Source: Streptomyces sp. NBC_01232 (GTDB lineage: Bacteria > Actinomycetota > Actinomycetes > Streptomycetales > Streptomycetaceae). From it: DNA of 64,000 bases. Below are positions 44,359 through 53,629 of the stretch, in pieces. The notes under the pieces were generated by a model that saw only the letters and a program-made list of their open reading frames with translations, ran no database searches and was not told where the DNA came from. The translations under genes were made by a program, and so were the position numbers. How positions within the stretch are numbered: position 1 is the stretch's first letter; each line of letters starts with the position of its first letter. The stretch covers positions 1,922,001 through 1,986,000 of the forward strand of contig NZ_CP108518.1 of assembly GCF_035989885.1 (NCBI RefSeq), written 5' to 3'.

Positions 44359-45318
44359 TCAGTCCCGTCCGGTCTCCGTCCACGGGCGGAGCTTCTCCGG
44401 GTTGCGGACCGCCCAGATGCGGGAGATGCGGCCATCGGTGAGGCTGAACGATGCCACGGTCACGGTGACCCCGGAGTGCTGGGCGACCAGGCCGGGCCGT
44501 CCGTTGACCTTCCGTTCCAGCAGGGTCAGGCCGGGGGCCTTGTCCGCGATGTGGATCAGGTACTGGGCGATGCGCTCGCTGCCCTCGACCGGGCGCAGGG
44601 CCGCGCCGACCAGTCCGCCGCCGTCGGCGATCATCGCGGCGTCGGGTGCGAGGAGTCCGACGAGCGTCCTGATGTCCTTGGCCTCCCACGCCTCCTTGAA
44701 GTCCCGCACCAGACGGGCCTGTCCGGCCGCCGGGGCCGTCGGGATCCGGGCCGCGCCCACGCGCCTGCGGGCCGAGGTCGCGAGCTGCCGGCAGGCGGCC
44801 GGGGTCCGGCCGACGATCCGGGCGATCTCGGCGAAGGGGTAGCGGAAGACGTCGTGCAGGATGAACGCCACGCGTTCGGCCGGTGTCATCGCCTCCAGGA
44901 CGACGAGGAAGGCCATGTTCACCGACTCGTCCAGGGTGACCCGGTCGGCGGGGTCGACCGGATCGGGGCTGCCGCCGCCGTCCGGGCCGCCGATCCACTC
45001 CGTGCGGTCGGGCAGCGGCTCGGGGATCCATTCGCCGACGTAGCGCTCGCGCCTGGCCCGCGCCGAGCCGAGCACGTCCAGGCAGATGCGGCCGGCCACC
45101 GTCGTCAGCCAGGCACCGGGTGACTCGATGGCCTCCTGCTGCTGGCGCGACATCGCGTACCAGCGCGCGTACGTCTCCTGCACGGCGTCCTCGGCCTCGG
45201 CCAGCGAACCGAGCAGCCGGTAGGCGAGGTTGGTGAGGTGCCCCCGCTCGCCGGCGATGACGCTCGGGTCCGGCACGGTCCGCTCACCCCCCGCGGTGGA
45301 CGAGGTACTCGTGCTCAC
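44359..45318 (-). CDS. ECF41-type sigma factor (SigJ family)
   Basis: A 319-residue sigma factor. Region 2 (ERGHLTNLAYRLLGSLAEAE, VQETYARWY) and region 4 (MTPAERVAFILHDVFRYPFA, EIARIVGRTPAACRQLATSA) are followed by a SnoaL-like C-terminal domain. ECF41 members use that domain instead of an anti-sigma factor; its hallmark motifs appear as DGGG (IADGGGLVG) and NPEKL (NPDKL-like) near the C-terminus. GTG 45318 follows GGGGGGAGC. Usual ECF41 target genes (oxidoreductase or carboxymuconolactone decarboxylase) are not adjacent. Confidence 0.92.
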   Translation of the reverse strand: MSTSTSSTAGGERTVPDPSVIAGERGHLTNLAYRLLGSLAEAEDAVQETYARWYAMSRQQQEAIESPGAWLTTVAGRICLDVLGSARARRERYVGEWIPEPLPDRTEWIGGPDGGGSPDPVDPADRVTLDESVNMAFLVVLEAMTPAERVAFILHDVFRYPFAEIARIVGRTPAACRQLATSARRRVGAARIPTAPAAGQARLVRDFKEAWEAKDIRTLVGLLAPDAAMIADGGGLVGAALRPVEGSERIAQYLIHIADKAPGLTLLERKVNGRPGLVAQHSGVTVTVASFSLTDGRISRIWAVRNPEKLRPWTETGRD

Positions 45319-45519
45319 GACCGCTCCCCCCGATCCGTCCCCCGGCGCACCGCCCCCGGTGCGCGGGCCCGCTCCGGCGGACCACCGCGACCTTATCGAT
45401 CTTCGTCGCGAGGCAGAAGGGCGGCCCTGCCCGTGGCCACGCCGGTGCCGGGGAAGCCGCGCGTGCCGATCCCGCCCGACGCCGGCCGGCAGACTTCCGC
45501 CCGCCTGTCCCGACCGGCG

Positions 45520-45568
45520 CAACAGAGCAGGTCAGAGCGACGCCATACCGCTCTGACCTGCTCTGTTG
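45520..45568. terminator. Strong hairpin in the sigma factor/phosphatase divergent gap
   Basis: A perfect 20-bp stem (45520-45539 and 45549-45568) with a 9-base loop lies in the 300-bp gap (45319-45618) that should hold two divergent promoters. Its core GGTCAGAGCGA is shared with the tRNA-Leu terminator 1.2 kb away. It could block read-through into the phosphatase gene, act as a leader element, or be a relic of rearrangement. Nothing else was recognised in the gap. Confidence 0.75.
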
Positions 45569-45618
45569 TTATGTTGGGATCGCATCGGAGGGGCAGACCG
45601 GCCGAGGGAGGTCCCGTG

Positions 45619-47385
45619 ATGTGGGCTGAGGGTGCCGGCCCGCGACCGCTGTTCGGTGAGGACGCGGACGAGGTGATCGCCGCCGCCCTGGCGGGCGACG
45701 CGTCCGATGTCGACCGGCTGGTGCGCGAGTACCGGCTGCTGCGCCAGATCGTCGACGGGGCCCGGGCGGGGATCGCGGTCCTGGACACGGAACTGCGCTA
45801 CCTCTACGTCGGCCCGCACATGACGGTGATGAACGGCCTGCCCGCCGAGGCACTGCTGGGGCGGACGCTGGGCGAGGTGCTGCCGGACGTCGAGCGCCCC
45901 GACGAGGTGCTGCAGCAGGTGCTGCGGGACGGGCGGCCGAGGGAGCTGGTCCTGGAGGGCCGCACCCTGGCCGACTCGCCGTACGAATCGCGGGTGTGGC
46001 GGGGGACCTATCACCGGCTGGAGGAGGACGGTCGGGTGCTGGGAGTGGCCGGGATCGGCCTGGAGGTCAGCGCCCCGAGGGAGCGGCAGCGGGAGCTGTC
46101 GCGCACCAACCGGCGCCTGCTCCTGCTGGACACCGCCGCCGTGCGGGTCGGCACCACCCTCGATGTGGACGCCACCTGCCGTGAGCTGACCGAGTTCCTG
46201 GTTCCGGGACTGGCCGACGCCGCGAGCGTGGAGCTCATCCCGCGGGAGGGCGGGGGCGAGGAGCTGCCGGACAGCGGGTCCCTGCGGCTGCGGCGGGTGG
46301 CGGTGACCTCGGTACGGGAACTCTCCGCGCGGGTGCGGGCGCTCGGCGCGGCCGGGGAGTACGTGGACCACCAGCCCGGTTCGGCCGTCCGGCAGTGTCT
46401 GGAGAGCGGCGAGCCGTGGCTGGGCAACTTCTCCTCCGACGAGGCCTTCAGCCGGGCGGCGCCCAGCGCGGACCGGGTCGCGGCCTACCGGGAGGCGGGC
46501 ATCCACTCGGGGGTGGTGGTCCCGCTCATCGCCCAGGACCGGCCGATCGGCACGCTCACCCTGGTGCGTGCCGGGGACTCCCCGCCCTTCGGGCGCGAGG
46601 ACGTCGTCGTGGCCCGGACGCTGGCCGAGCGGGCGGCCACCAGCCTCGCCAAGGCCGCGCGGTTCGCCCGGGAGCAGGCAATGGCCCTCGAACTCCAGCA
46701 GGCACTGCTGTCCGAGCCGACCTTCCCGCACGACGACCTCGAGGTGGCCTCCCGCTACCTGCCCTCCGGCAGCGGGGTCCTGGTGGGCGGGGACTGGTTC
46801 GACTGCCTGGCCCTGCCCGGCGGCCGGACCCTGCTGGTGATGGGCGACGTCATGGGGCACGGGGTCGAGGCGGCGGTCGCCATGAGCCACTACCGCTCCC
46901 TGATCCGAGCGCTGGCCGCGTCCGGGCACCCGCCGGCGGACATCCTGCGCGAGGCGGACCGCGTCGTCTTCGCGGGCGGTCTGGACCGGGTCGCGACCTG
47001 CCTGCTCGTCCTGGTCGACCGGGCCGCCGGGACCTGCGTGCACGCGAGCGCCGGGCACCTGCCGCCGATGGTCATCGGGCGCGGGGAAGGCCCGTTCCTG
47101 GCGCCGGTGCCGGTCGGTCCGCCCCTGGGCACCGGCTTCGGCCGGTACGAGGCCGCCTCCTTCGCGCTCCGGCCGGGGTGCGTCCTGATGCTGTTCACGG
47201 ACGGCCTGGTCGAGCGCCGGGACGAGGACATCGACGCCTCGCTGCGCCGCCTCACCGGCATTCCGCTGCCCGTGGACGGGGCCCTGACCGAGGTCATCGA
47301 CACCGTCCTGGAGGCGCTGCGGATCCACGACGCCGAGGACGACGTCACCGTCCTCGCAGCCCGCACCGTCGGACGACGGGCCTGA
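45619..47385 (+). CDS. PAS-GAF-SpoIIE (PP2C) phosphatase
   Basis: A 588-residue signalling protein. A PAS domain (about 30-140: VREYRLLRQIVDGARAGIAV, YVGPHMTVMNGL), a GAF domain (about 160-335: SVELIPREG; VVPLIAQDRPIGTLTLVRAG) and a SpoIIE/RsbU-type PP2C domain (about 355-585) follow one another. Metal sites are GGDWFD and GDVMGHG, and the late LMLFTDGLVERRDEDID is intact, so it looks active. Targets are usually anti-sigma-factor antagonists. ATG 45619 or the GTG just before it follows GGGAGG. It ends 2 bp from a convergent membrane protein gene. Confidence 0.93.
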   Translation: MWAEGAGPRPLFGEDADEVIAAALAGDASDVDRLVREYRLLRQIVDGARAGIAVLDTELRYLYVGPHMTVMNGLPAEALLGRTLGEVLPDVERPDEVLQQVLRDGRPRELVLEGRTLADSPYESRVWRGTYHRLEEDGRVLGVAGIGLEVSAPRERQRELSRTNRRLLLLDTAAVRVGTTLDVDATCRELTEFLVPGLADAASVELIPREGGGEELPDSGSLRLRRVAVTSVRELSARVRALGAAGEYVDHQPGSAVRQCLESGEPWLGNFSSDEAFSRAAPSADRVAAYREAGIHSGVVVPLIAQDRPIGTLTLVRAGDSPPFGREDVVVARTLAERAATSLAKAARFAREQAMALELQQALLSEPTFPHDDLEVASRYLPSGSGVLVGGDWFDCLALPGGRTLLVMGDVMGHGVEAAVAMSHYRSLIRALAASGHPPADILREADRVVFAGGLDRVATCLLVLVDRAAGTCVHASAGHLPPMVIGRGEGPFLAPVPVGPPLGTGFGRYEAASFALRPGCVLMLFTDGLVERRDEDIDASLRRLTGIPLPVDGALTEVIDTVLEALRIHDAEDDVTVLAARTVGRRA

Positions 47386-47387
47386 CG

Positions 47388-48908
47388 TCAGGCGACGGGC
47401 GGTGCGGGAGGGGCTTGTGTGCGGTCGGTGGTCGGCAGATTGCGCGGCTCCGGGACGCGGGCGGGGTGCCCGTCGAGCAGGGCCGTACCGAGTTCGCTGG
47501 CGAGCAGCCGGTGCGTGCCGTGCCAGGTCGGGGTCTGCACCGCGTGGCTGCGGCGCAGGGCGGCCCGGTCGAGGGCCTGGAGGACGGCGTACAGCAGGAA
47601 GCCGAAGACGAGGACGACGACGATGACGGCGTACACGGGGGCATAGGCGAGGTCGAACATCGAACGCCGCTCGTCGACCTCGGTGGCGTTGATGCCGAGG
47701 AAGGTGAAGAGCAGGCCCAGGGTCGCCGTCACGGTGGTGACGAAGGTGACGGCGGCCACCGTCCGTACCCGGCGCCGCTCGGCCGTGCGCTGCTCGGCCG
47801 AGCCCACGGAGGTCAGCTCGGCGGTGGTGGCGTTGCCCAGGCGCTGGAGGGTCTGGCTGACGGCCGCGGCGCGTTCGGTGAGGCCCATGGCCTCGTAGAG
47901 GGTGGCGTGGAAGGCGGAGGGGCGCAGCGAGGGGATGAGGGTCGCCAGGTCGGCGGGGATCTCGACGCTGTAGCCGAGTTCCAGCTCCAGGTATCCCTGG
48001 GCGTGGGTGATGCGTTCCAGGAGGGTGCGCCGCTCGTGGAGGCGGGCCTCGCCGTCGGCGCGGGTGCGGAAGCGGCGTACGTACGTCTCGGCCAGCACGC
48101 GGATCTCGCGCAGCCGGGCGGCGGAGGCGACGGCTTGGACGGCGGAGAGGAAGGCCGCGTTCTCCACGTAGTCCTGGTGGCCTGTCAGCAGGCTGACGTA
48201 GGGGCCGAGGGCGCCGAAGGTGGTGGGTCGGCGGTTGAGTTCGTCGGGGGCCTGCAGGGAGCCGAGTTCGGGGCGTACGGGCAGGTCCGCGCGGTAGATG
48301 ATGCGCTGGGCGGTGTCGGCGGAGGGGACGTCGGCGGCGGTGGGCGAGGCCCGGAAGACGATCTGGTGCCGTTCGGGGAGCAGTCCCGCGGGCACGGTGC
48401 CGATCCGTACGGCGGCCAGCTGTTCGGGGTCGGCGCCGCCGAAGGTGACCTCGGCGTAGTACAGGTCCTCCAGGAGCGGGATGCAGTCCAGGAGGGGCGC
48501 GTCGAGGTCGAGGGTGAGGGCGAGCAGGATCTGCCCGGAGGGGGCCGTGAACTGCCAGAGCGTGGCGGCCGTGGGTGCGGCGCGGCCGGTGGCATCCCAG
48601 CGGCGGGCCGCGAAGGCGGCCGGGTCCAGTCGCTCGCGGTGCAGCACCCGGGGCAGTTGGTCGGCGTGCCGGTCGTACGCGGCGGCGAGGCGCCCCAGGT
48701 TGAGCAGTGCGGAGGGGCGCAGCGAGGTGATCTCGTCGTCGCCGTCGTTCGCGAGGTCGGGGGCGTAGGTCCAGGAGGTGGCGTACACGGTGGTCAGCCG
48801 GGTGCCGTTGCGGGAGATGTACGGGTCGAAGGGCGGTGCGGGCGGTGCCGGTTGTGCCGGGTCGGGCGCGGCCGGGCCCGGGTCAGGGGGTGGGCCGGCG
48901 GGTGGCAT
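47388..48908 (-). CDS. Unknown membrane protein with CorA-like topology
   Basis: A 506-residue protein. A Pro-rich N-terminus (1-28) and a long soluble alpha/beta part (30-380) lead to two membrane helices near the C-terminus (about 383-405 and 422-445) and a basic then Pro-rich tail. The loop between the helices starts GIN (405-407) followed by an acidic TEVDERRSMFDLAYAP, at the place where CorA proteins have GMN and an acidic loop. The soluble part (TLWQFTAPSGQILLALTLDL; LLEDLYYAEVTFGG) matches no family I recognise. It may be a very divergent CorA/ZntB-type channel or an unrelated sensor. Confidence 0.7.
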   Translation of the reverse strand: MPPAGPPPDPGPAAPDPAQPAPPAPPFDPYISRNGTRLTTVYATSWTYAPDLANDGDDEITSLRPSALLNLGRLAAAYDRHADQLPRVLHRERLDPAAFAARRWDATGRAAPTAATLWQFTAPSGQILLALTLDLDAPLLDCIPLLEDLYYAEVTFGGADPEQLAAVRIGTVPAGLLPERHQIVFRASPTAADVPSADTAQRIIYRADLPVRPELGSLQAPDELNRRPTTFGALGPYVSLLTGHQDYVENAAFLSAVQAVASAARLREIRVLAETYVRRFRTRADGEARLHERRTLLERITHAQGYLELELGYSVEIPADLATLIPSLRPSAFHATLYEAMGLTERAAAVSQTLQRLGNATTAELTSVGSAEQRTAERRRVRTVAAVTFVTTVTATLGLLFTFLGINATEVDERRSMFDLAYAPVYAVIVVVLVFGFLLYAVLQALDRAALRRSHAVQTPTWHGTHRLLASELGTALLDGHPARVPEPRNLPTTDRTQAPPAPPVA

Positions 48909-48992
48909 GGGTCCCCTTCCGTAGTGACTCCATGCGGCTCAGCCTGATCACCCGGTACGGGGGTGTCAAGGAGGCCCGGGGGCCGTACGGTT

Positions 48993-49033
48993 CGAGGCCC
49001 CCGCCCGGACGGGGGTCCGGTGCGGGGGCCTCG
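48993..49033 (-). terminator. Terminator of the AAT permease gene
   Basis: CGAGGCCCCCGC (48993-49004) pairs with GCGGGGGCCTCG (49022-49033), with a second inner stem CCGGAC/GTCCGG. Confidence 0.75.
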
Positions 49034-49047
49034 TGGCGGCGCGGGGA

Positions 49048-50496
49048 TCAGCGGCGGGCGGCGGCGATCTCGGCCACGCGGCCGCGGACCAGGTACCAGC
49101 CGCCGACCAGGGCGGCGCCGATGACCGGGACGAACAGGACCGTGGTGCGGCCGACTCCGCCGTCGCACCACATCAGGACCAGGACCGTGAGGAGGAAGGC
49201 GAGGGTCACGAGCTGGGTGTACGGGGCCCAGGGCAGACGGTAGGACGGGCGCTCGACCATGCCCTGCTGGGCGCGGCGCCAGAAGAAGAGGGAGCAGAGC
49301 ATGACCATGCCCCAGGTGCCGAGGATGCCGAGCGAGGCGAAGTTGAGGACGATCTCGAAGGCGTCCGCGGGCATGAAGTAGTTCAGGCCGACGCCTGCGA
49401 CGCCGAAGGCGGCGGTGAACAGGACGCCGCCGTAGGGGACCTTGCCCTTGTTCATGACGCCGGTGAACTTCGGGGCGGAGCCGGACAGGGACATCGACCG
49501 CAGGATGCGGCCGGTGGAGTAGAGGCCGGAGTTCAGGCTGGAGAGGGCTGCCGTCAGGACGACGAGGTTCATGATCCCCGCGGCGCCGGGGACGCCGAGC
49601 TTGTCGAAGACGGTGACGAAGGGGCTCTGGCCGGAGGTGTAGGCGGTGTAGGGCAGGAGGAGGGCGAGGAGGACGACCGAGCCGACGTAGAAGAGGCCCA
49701 CGCGCCACATGATCGAGTTGATCGCCTTCGGCATGATCTTCTCGGGGTTCTCGGTCTCGCCGGCGGCGACTCCGCAGAGCTCGACGGAGGCGTACGCGAA
49801 GACCACGCCCTGGATCACCAGGAGCATCGGGAGGACGCCGGAGGGGAAGATGCCGCCGTTGTCGGTGATGTTGGCCAGGCCCGGGGTGCTGCCGCCGAGG
49901 TCGTGGCTGGTGGCGACGAGCCAGATGCCGACGATCAGGAAGACGACGAGGGCGGCGACCTTGACGAGGGAGAACCAGAACTCCATCTCGCCGAAGTACT
50001 TCACCGAGATCAGGTTGGCGGTGAGCACGATGGCGAGGGCGATGAAGGCGAGGATCCACTGGGGGACGTCGGTGAACAGCGACCAGAAGTGGGCGTAGGT
50101 CGCGGCGGCCGTGATGTCGGCGACGGTGGTCGTGGACCAGTTCAGGAAGTACAGCCAGCCTGCCGTGTAGGCCCCCTTCTCACCCATGAACTCGCGGGCG
50201 TAGGAGACGAAGGCGCCGGAGGACGGGCGGTAGAGGACGAGCTCGCCGAGCGCCCGGACGACGAAGAAGGCGAAGACTCCGCACACCGCGTAGGCGATCG
50301 CGAGGGAGGGCCCTGCGCCGGCGAGGCGGCCGCCGGCTCCGAGGAACAGGCCGGTGCCTATCGCCCCGCCGATCGCGATCATGTTGATGTGGCGGGACTT
50401 GAGGTCCTTGCTGTAGCCCTCGTCACCGGCGTCGACATGGCGGGTCGGCGCCGGGGCGGGGGCCTCGGTCAAGGTGCGGTCACTCAGGTCACTCAT
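49048..50496 (-). CDS. AAT-family amino-acid permease
   Basis: A 482-residue transporter with about 12 membrane helices. Signatures of the amino-acid transporter family: HINMIAIGGAIGTGLFLGAG, YRPSSGAFVSYAREFMGEKG and CGVAAGETENPEKIMPKAIN. It resembles asparagine, GABA or aromatic amino-acid permeases; the substrate cannot be fixed. ATG 50496 is chosen since the hydrophilic MSDLSDRTLTEAPAPAPTRH is typical and upstream codons lie in a promoter-like region. A second permease gene lies upstream on the same strand with its own terminator. Confidence 0.9.
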   Translation of the reverse strand: MSDLSDRTLTEAPAPAPTRHVDAGDEGYSKDLKSRHINMIAIGGAIGTGLFLGAGGRLAGAGPSLAIAYAVCGVFAFFVVRALGELVLYRPSSGAFVSYAREFMGEKGAYTAGWLYFLNWSTTTVADITAAATYAHFWSLFTDVPQWILAFIALAIVLTANLISVKYFGEMEFWFSLVKVAALVVFLIVGIWLVATSHDLGGSTPGLANITDNGGIFPSGVLPMLLVIQGVVFAYASVELCGVAAGETENPEKIMPKAINSIMWRVGLFYVGSVVLLALLLPYTAYTSGQSPFVTVFDKLGVPGAAGIMNLVVLTAALSSLNSGLYSTGRILRSMSLSGSAPKFTGVMNKGKVPYGGVLFTAAFGVAGVGLNYFMPADAFEIVLNFASLGILGTWGMVMLCSLFFWRRAQQGMVERPSYRLPWAPYTQLVTLAFLLTVLVLMWCDGGVGRTTVLFVPVIGAALVGGWYLVRGRVAEIAAARR

Positions 50497-50646
50497 GTAG
50501 GACTTCGCCTTCGTGGGTGGGACAAGGCAGGCCCCGACCGCCGCGCAGGGGAGCTGGGTGGTGTCCCCTGTGCTGCGATCCGGGTGGTTTGGTCGCAACA
50601 GGAGACCATGAGGCTCCGCTCCCCTCCAAAAGCACCCCCTGAACGC

Positions 50647-50688
50647 CGAAGCCCCCGACGACCATGGAAACGGGTGTCGGGGGCTTCG
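50647..50688 (-). terminator. Terminator of the APC permease gene
   Basis: CGAAGCCCCCGAC (50647-50659) pairs with GTCGGGGGCTTCG (50676-50688); 13-bp perfect stem, 19 bases past the stop. Confidence 0.85.
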
Positions 50689-50707
50689 TGGGGGGCGGAA
50701 AGCGAGG

Positions 50708-52279
50708 TCAGTCGCCAGGGGTGCCCTCTGCCGCCTGGTCGAGGCGGAAGGCCTCGTTCCCGAGGCCGATACGGGCGTGCACCTCGGGGCGGCTGCGGCG
50801 CAGCACGGCTCCGTAGACCAGGCCGATCACGACGGCGGCGCCGATGATGCCGGGCAGCACCCAGCTGAGCGCGGAGCCCTTCTCGGCGCCGACCAGGACG
50901 CCGAAGTCCTTGACCGTGTAGACGGCGATGGCGAGCAGGGCGAGACCGGCGGTGCCGGCCGCGACGAGCCGCCAGACCTGGGCGCCGGCGGTGCCGCGGC
51001 GGACGAAGAAGGCGATGACGGCGAAGGAGGCGGCGGCCATGAGCAGGGTCACACCGAGGGCGCCGACACTGCCCATCCACGTGAACAGGTGGAGCACGGG
51101 GGTGGTGGGGTCGGGCAGCTGCACCTTGAGGGAGGGGTCGGCAGGGGCCTTGTCCTCGGAGAGCGCGAAGGCGATCACGACGAGGGCGGCGACGCCGGTC
51201 TGCAGCAGGGAGCCGGTGGCGGGGGCGCCGGTGCCGGCGTTGGTCCGGCCGAAGGCGGCCGGGAGCAGGCCCTCGCGGCCCATGGCGAAGGCGTAGCGGG
51301 CGACCACGTTGTGGAAGCTGAGCATGGCCGCGAACATGCCGGTCACGAAGAGGACGTGCAGGACGTCGGTGAAGGTGGTGCCGAGGCGGGCCTCGGTGAG
51401 CTGGAAGAGCAGGGTGGGGCCGGCTTCGCCGGCGGTCTTGACCACCTCGGAGGGGCCGGTGGCGACGGTGAGGGCCCAGGCGCTGACGGCGAAGAAGAGG
51501 GCGACGAATCCGACGGCGAGGAACATCACACGGGAGACGACGATGTGCGGCTTGCTGGTCTCCTCGGCGTAGACCGGGGACTGCTCGAAGCCGACGAAGG
51601 CGGCGATGCAGAAGCACAGGGCGGTGCCGAAGCCGGCTCCGCCGAGGGTCTCGGGGTTGAAGGCGTGGAGCGAGAGGCCTTCGGCGGCCGGCTCGGCGAT
51701 GGCGGCGACGTCGAAGACGACGACGAGGACGCATTCGACGAGGAGGAGGACCCCGAGGACCTTGGCGTTGAGGTCGATCTTGAGCCAGCCGAGTGCGCCG
51801 GTGGCGGCGACGGCGAGCAGGGCCGGTATCCACCAGGCCAGTTCGATGTCGAGGTAGGTGGCGAAGATGCCCGACATCTCGAAGCCGAGGATGCCGAAGA
51901 CGCCGACCTGCATGGCGCTGTACGCGACGAGGGCGACGAGGGAGGCGGCCGCGCCGGCGGTGGGGCCGAGGCCGCGGGCTATGTAGGCGTAGAAGGCGCC
52001 GGCGTTGTGGACGTGGCGGCTCATCTCGGCGTAGCCGACGCTGAAGAGCGCGAGGACGGCGCCGAGGATGACGAAGAGCAGGGGCTGGCCGACGATGCCC
52101 ATGACCCCGAAGGTCGTGGGCATGACACCGGCGACGACCATCAGGGGCGCGCTGGCGGCGAGGACCGACAGGAGCAGGCCTGCGGTGCCGAGGCGGTCGG
52201 CGCGCAGGGCCCGGTCCTGGCCCTTGTACGTACGGATTTCGGCCGGGTCTTGAAGCGTGGAGGATCTGCCCGTCGGCAT
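50708..52279 (-). CDS. APC-superfamily permease
   Basis: A 523-residue transporter with about 12-13 helices. The N-terminal cytoplasmic part (TYKGQDRALRADRLGTAG) is followed by an unwound-helix motif region (VAGVMPTTFGVMGIVGQP) and a conserved Glu-rich loop (EETSKPHIVVSRVM). This resembles actinobacterial APC permeases of unknown substrate rather than the AAT group of the next gene. ATG 52279 is the first good start. Transcribed separately from the downstream permease, given the terminator between. Confidence 0.9.
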   Translation of the reverse strand: MPTGRSSTLQDPAEIRTYKGQDRALRADRLGTAGLLLSVLAASAPLMVVAGVMPTTFGVMGIVGQPLLFVILGAVLALFSVGYAEMSRHVHNAGAFYAYIARGLGPTAGAAASLVALVAYSAMQVGVFGILGFEMSGIFATYLDIELAWWIPALLAVAATGALGWLKIDLNAKVLGVLLLVECVLVVVFDVAAIAEPAAEGLSLHAFNPETLGGAGFGTALCFCIAAFVGFEQSPVYAEETSKPHIVVSRVMFLAVGFVALFFAVSAWALTVATGPSEVVKTAGEAGPTLLFQLTEARLGTTFTDVLHVLFVTGMFAAMLSFHNVVARYAFAMGREGLLPAAFGRTNAGTGAPATGSLLQTGVAALVVIAFALSEDKAPADPSLKVQLPDPTTPVLHLFTWMGSVGALGVTLLMAAASFAVIAFFVRRGTAGAQVWRLVAAGTAGLALLAIAVYTVKDFGVLVGAEKGSALSWVLPGIIGAAVVIGLVYGAVLRRSRPEVHARIGLGNEAFRLDQAAEGTPGD

Positions 52280-52406
52280 GGCGGCGTCCTTTCGGGGGGC
52301 ACGGTTCGTTCGGGGCTCGGGGGTTCGGGGGCGCGGTGGTTCTGGGAGCTACCGGGACTTCGGGGGGGGCGGAGGTGAGCTTCGATGGGGCGTCGCTGCC
52401 GGGCGG

Positions 52407-53354
52407 TCAGGCGGTGCCGAGTGCGACGCCGCGGGCGGCGAGGAAGGCCTTCTGCGGGTCCCGGTCCGGATAGGACCAGGGGGCGCGGGTGGCGTGGCTG
52501 CCGATGCGGTGGAAGAGGGCGGCGGCCTCGGCGGGACGGCCCTCGCAGAGTTTGGCGTGGGCCAGGAAGTTGAGGTCGACCCGGTTGCGGGGGTGGTCGT
52601 CGCGCTCCCACTCCAGCCACCAGTCGAAGGCGGAGCGCAGCACCTGGCGGGCCCGGCGGCCGGCCCAGTGGGCGGCGGCCGCCTCGGGCGAGTGGCCGTT
52701 CCTGGCGGCGAGGACCCGGTAGCGCTCGGCGTGCGCGACGACGGGCAGGACGGCGAGCGGGGAGTCGGCCGGGGACTCCTCGGCGGCCCAGGACGCGAAG
52801 TCGTAGACCTCGTGGAGCGGGTCCTGGCCCAGGGCGAGGGCGCGTTCGGCCAGTTTCGCGACCATCAGGTGATGGGCGTGGTGGTGCTCGCGGTGGCGGG
52901 CCCGGACCTGGTCGAAGTGGCGGCTGAATTCCTCCTCGCTGCCGAACGTGCGGGAGAGGAGCAGCAGCCCGAGCCAGGGAGTGGGGTCGGCCGGGAGCAG
53001 GACGGCGGCCCGGCGGCAGGCCTCCTCGGCCGCGGCCGGGGTGCCCTTCTGGCGCAGGGCGGTGAAAACGGCGGCGCAGGCGAGGAGGGTGGCGGCGTCG
53101 GCGCTCTCCGGTTCGGCGAGCAGCCACTCGCGGGCCCAGGCGCCGGCGGCCGGGGTCTGCGCGAGGACGACGACCCGGTGACCGCGGCGGTCCCAGTCGT
53201 CGCCGGTGCCGACGAGGAGGGCGCGGGCCCGGGCCCACCGGCCCTGGGTGAACTGGGAACGCACGTCGACGAGTTCGGCGTCGCAGAGGGCCGGGTCGAA
53301 GAGCTGGGCGTCCCGCTTGCGGGCGCGGCCGAGGGGCGGCGGAGGCGGGGACAT
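52407..53354 (-). CDS. Helical-repeat (TPR-like) protein of unknown function
   Basis: A 315-residue soluble, Ala/Arg-rich helical protein. Paired helices such as FTQGRWARARALLVG, EEACRRAAVLLPADPTPWLG and CEGRPAEAAALFHRIGSHAT suggest tetratricopeptide-like repeats. The middle has a His-rich helix (RHREHHHAHHLMVAKLAER) and conserved Trp (FDWWLEWERDDHPRN). No catalytic motif. Similar uncharacterised proteins occur in Streptomyces as scaffolds; that is inference. Confidence 0.72.
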   Translation of the reverse strand: MSPPPPPLGRARKRDAQLFDPALCDAELVDVRSQFTQGRWARARALLVGTGDDWDRRGHRVVVLAQTPAAGAWAREWLLAEPESADAATLLACAAVFTALRQKGTPAAAEEACRRAAVLLPADPTPWLGLLLLSRTFGSEEEFSRHFDQVRARHREHHHAHHLMVAKLAERALALGQDPLHEVYDFASWAAEESPADSPLAVLPVVAHAERYRVLAARNGHSPEAAAAHWAGRRARQVLRSAFDWWLEWERDDHPRNRVDLNFLAHAKLCEGRPAEAAALFHRIGSHATRAPWSYPDRDPQKAFLAARGVALGTA

Positions 53355-53629
53355 CCGCGGGTTTCCCTCCAGGACACGGGTGGACGAGGGTCAGCGGTGG
53401 CCGGTTCCCGCGCACAGGGCGCATGCGAGAAAATCGGCCGGGTGGGTGGGGCGGGTCGGGGGATCGCGACGGTGAGCGCGCCGGTGATCACGCACAGCAA
53501 AGCGGTAGGCCCAGCTCCGCGTCAAGGTCCAGTCCACTGCGTGGCGGGTTTCAACTGCTGTGACGGTGGTGCGAGTTGGGATGGACTGGCCGGTTCTGGG
53601 GCGTCCGTGCGGTCTCGTAGGGTGACCGC

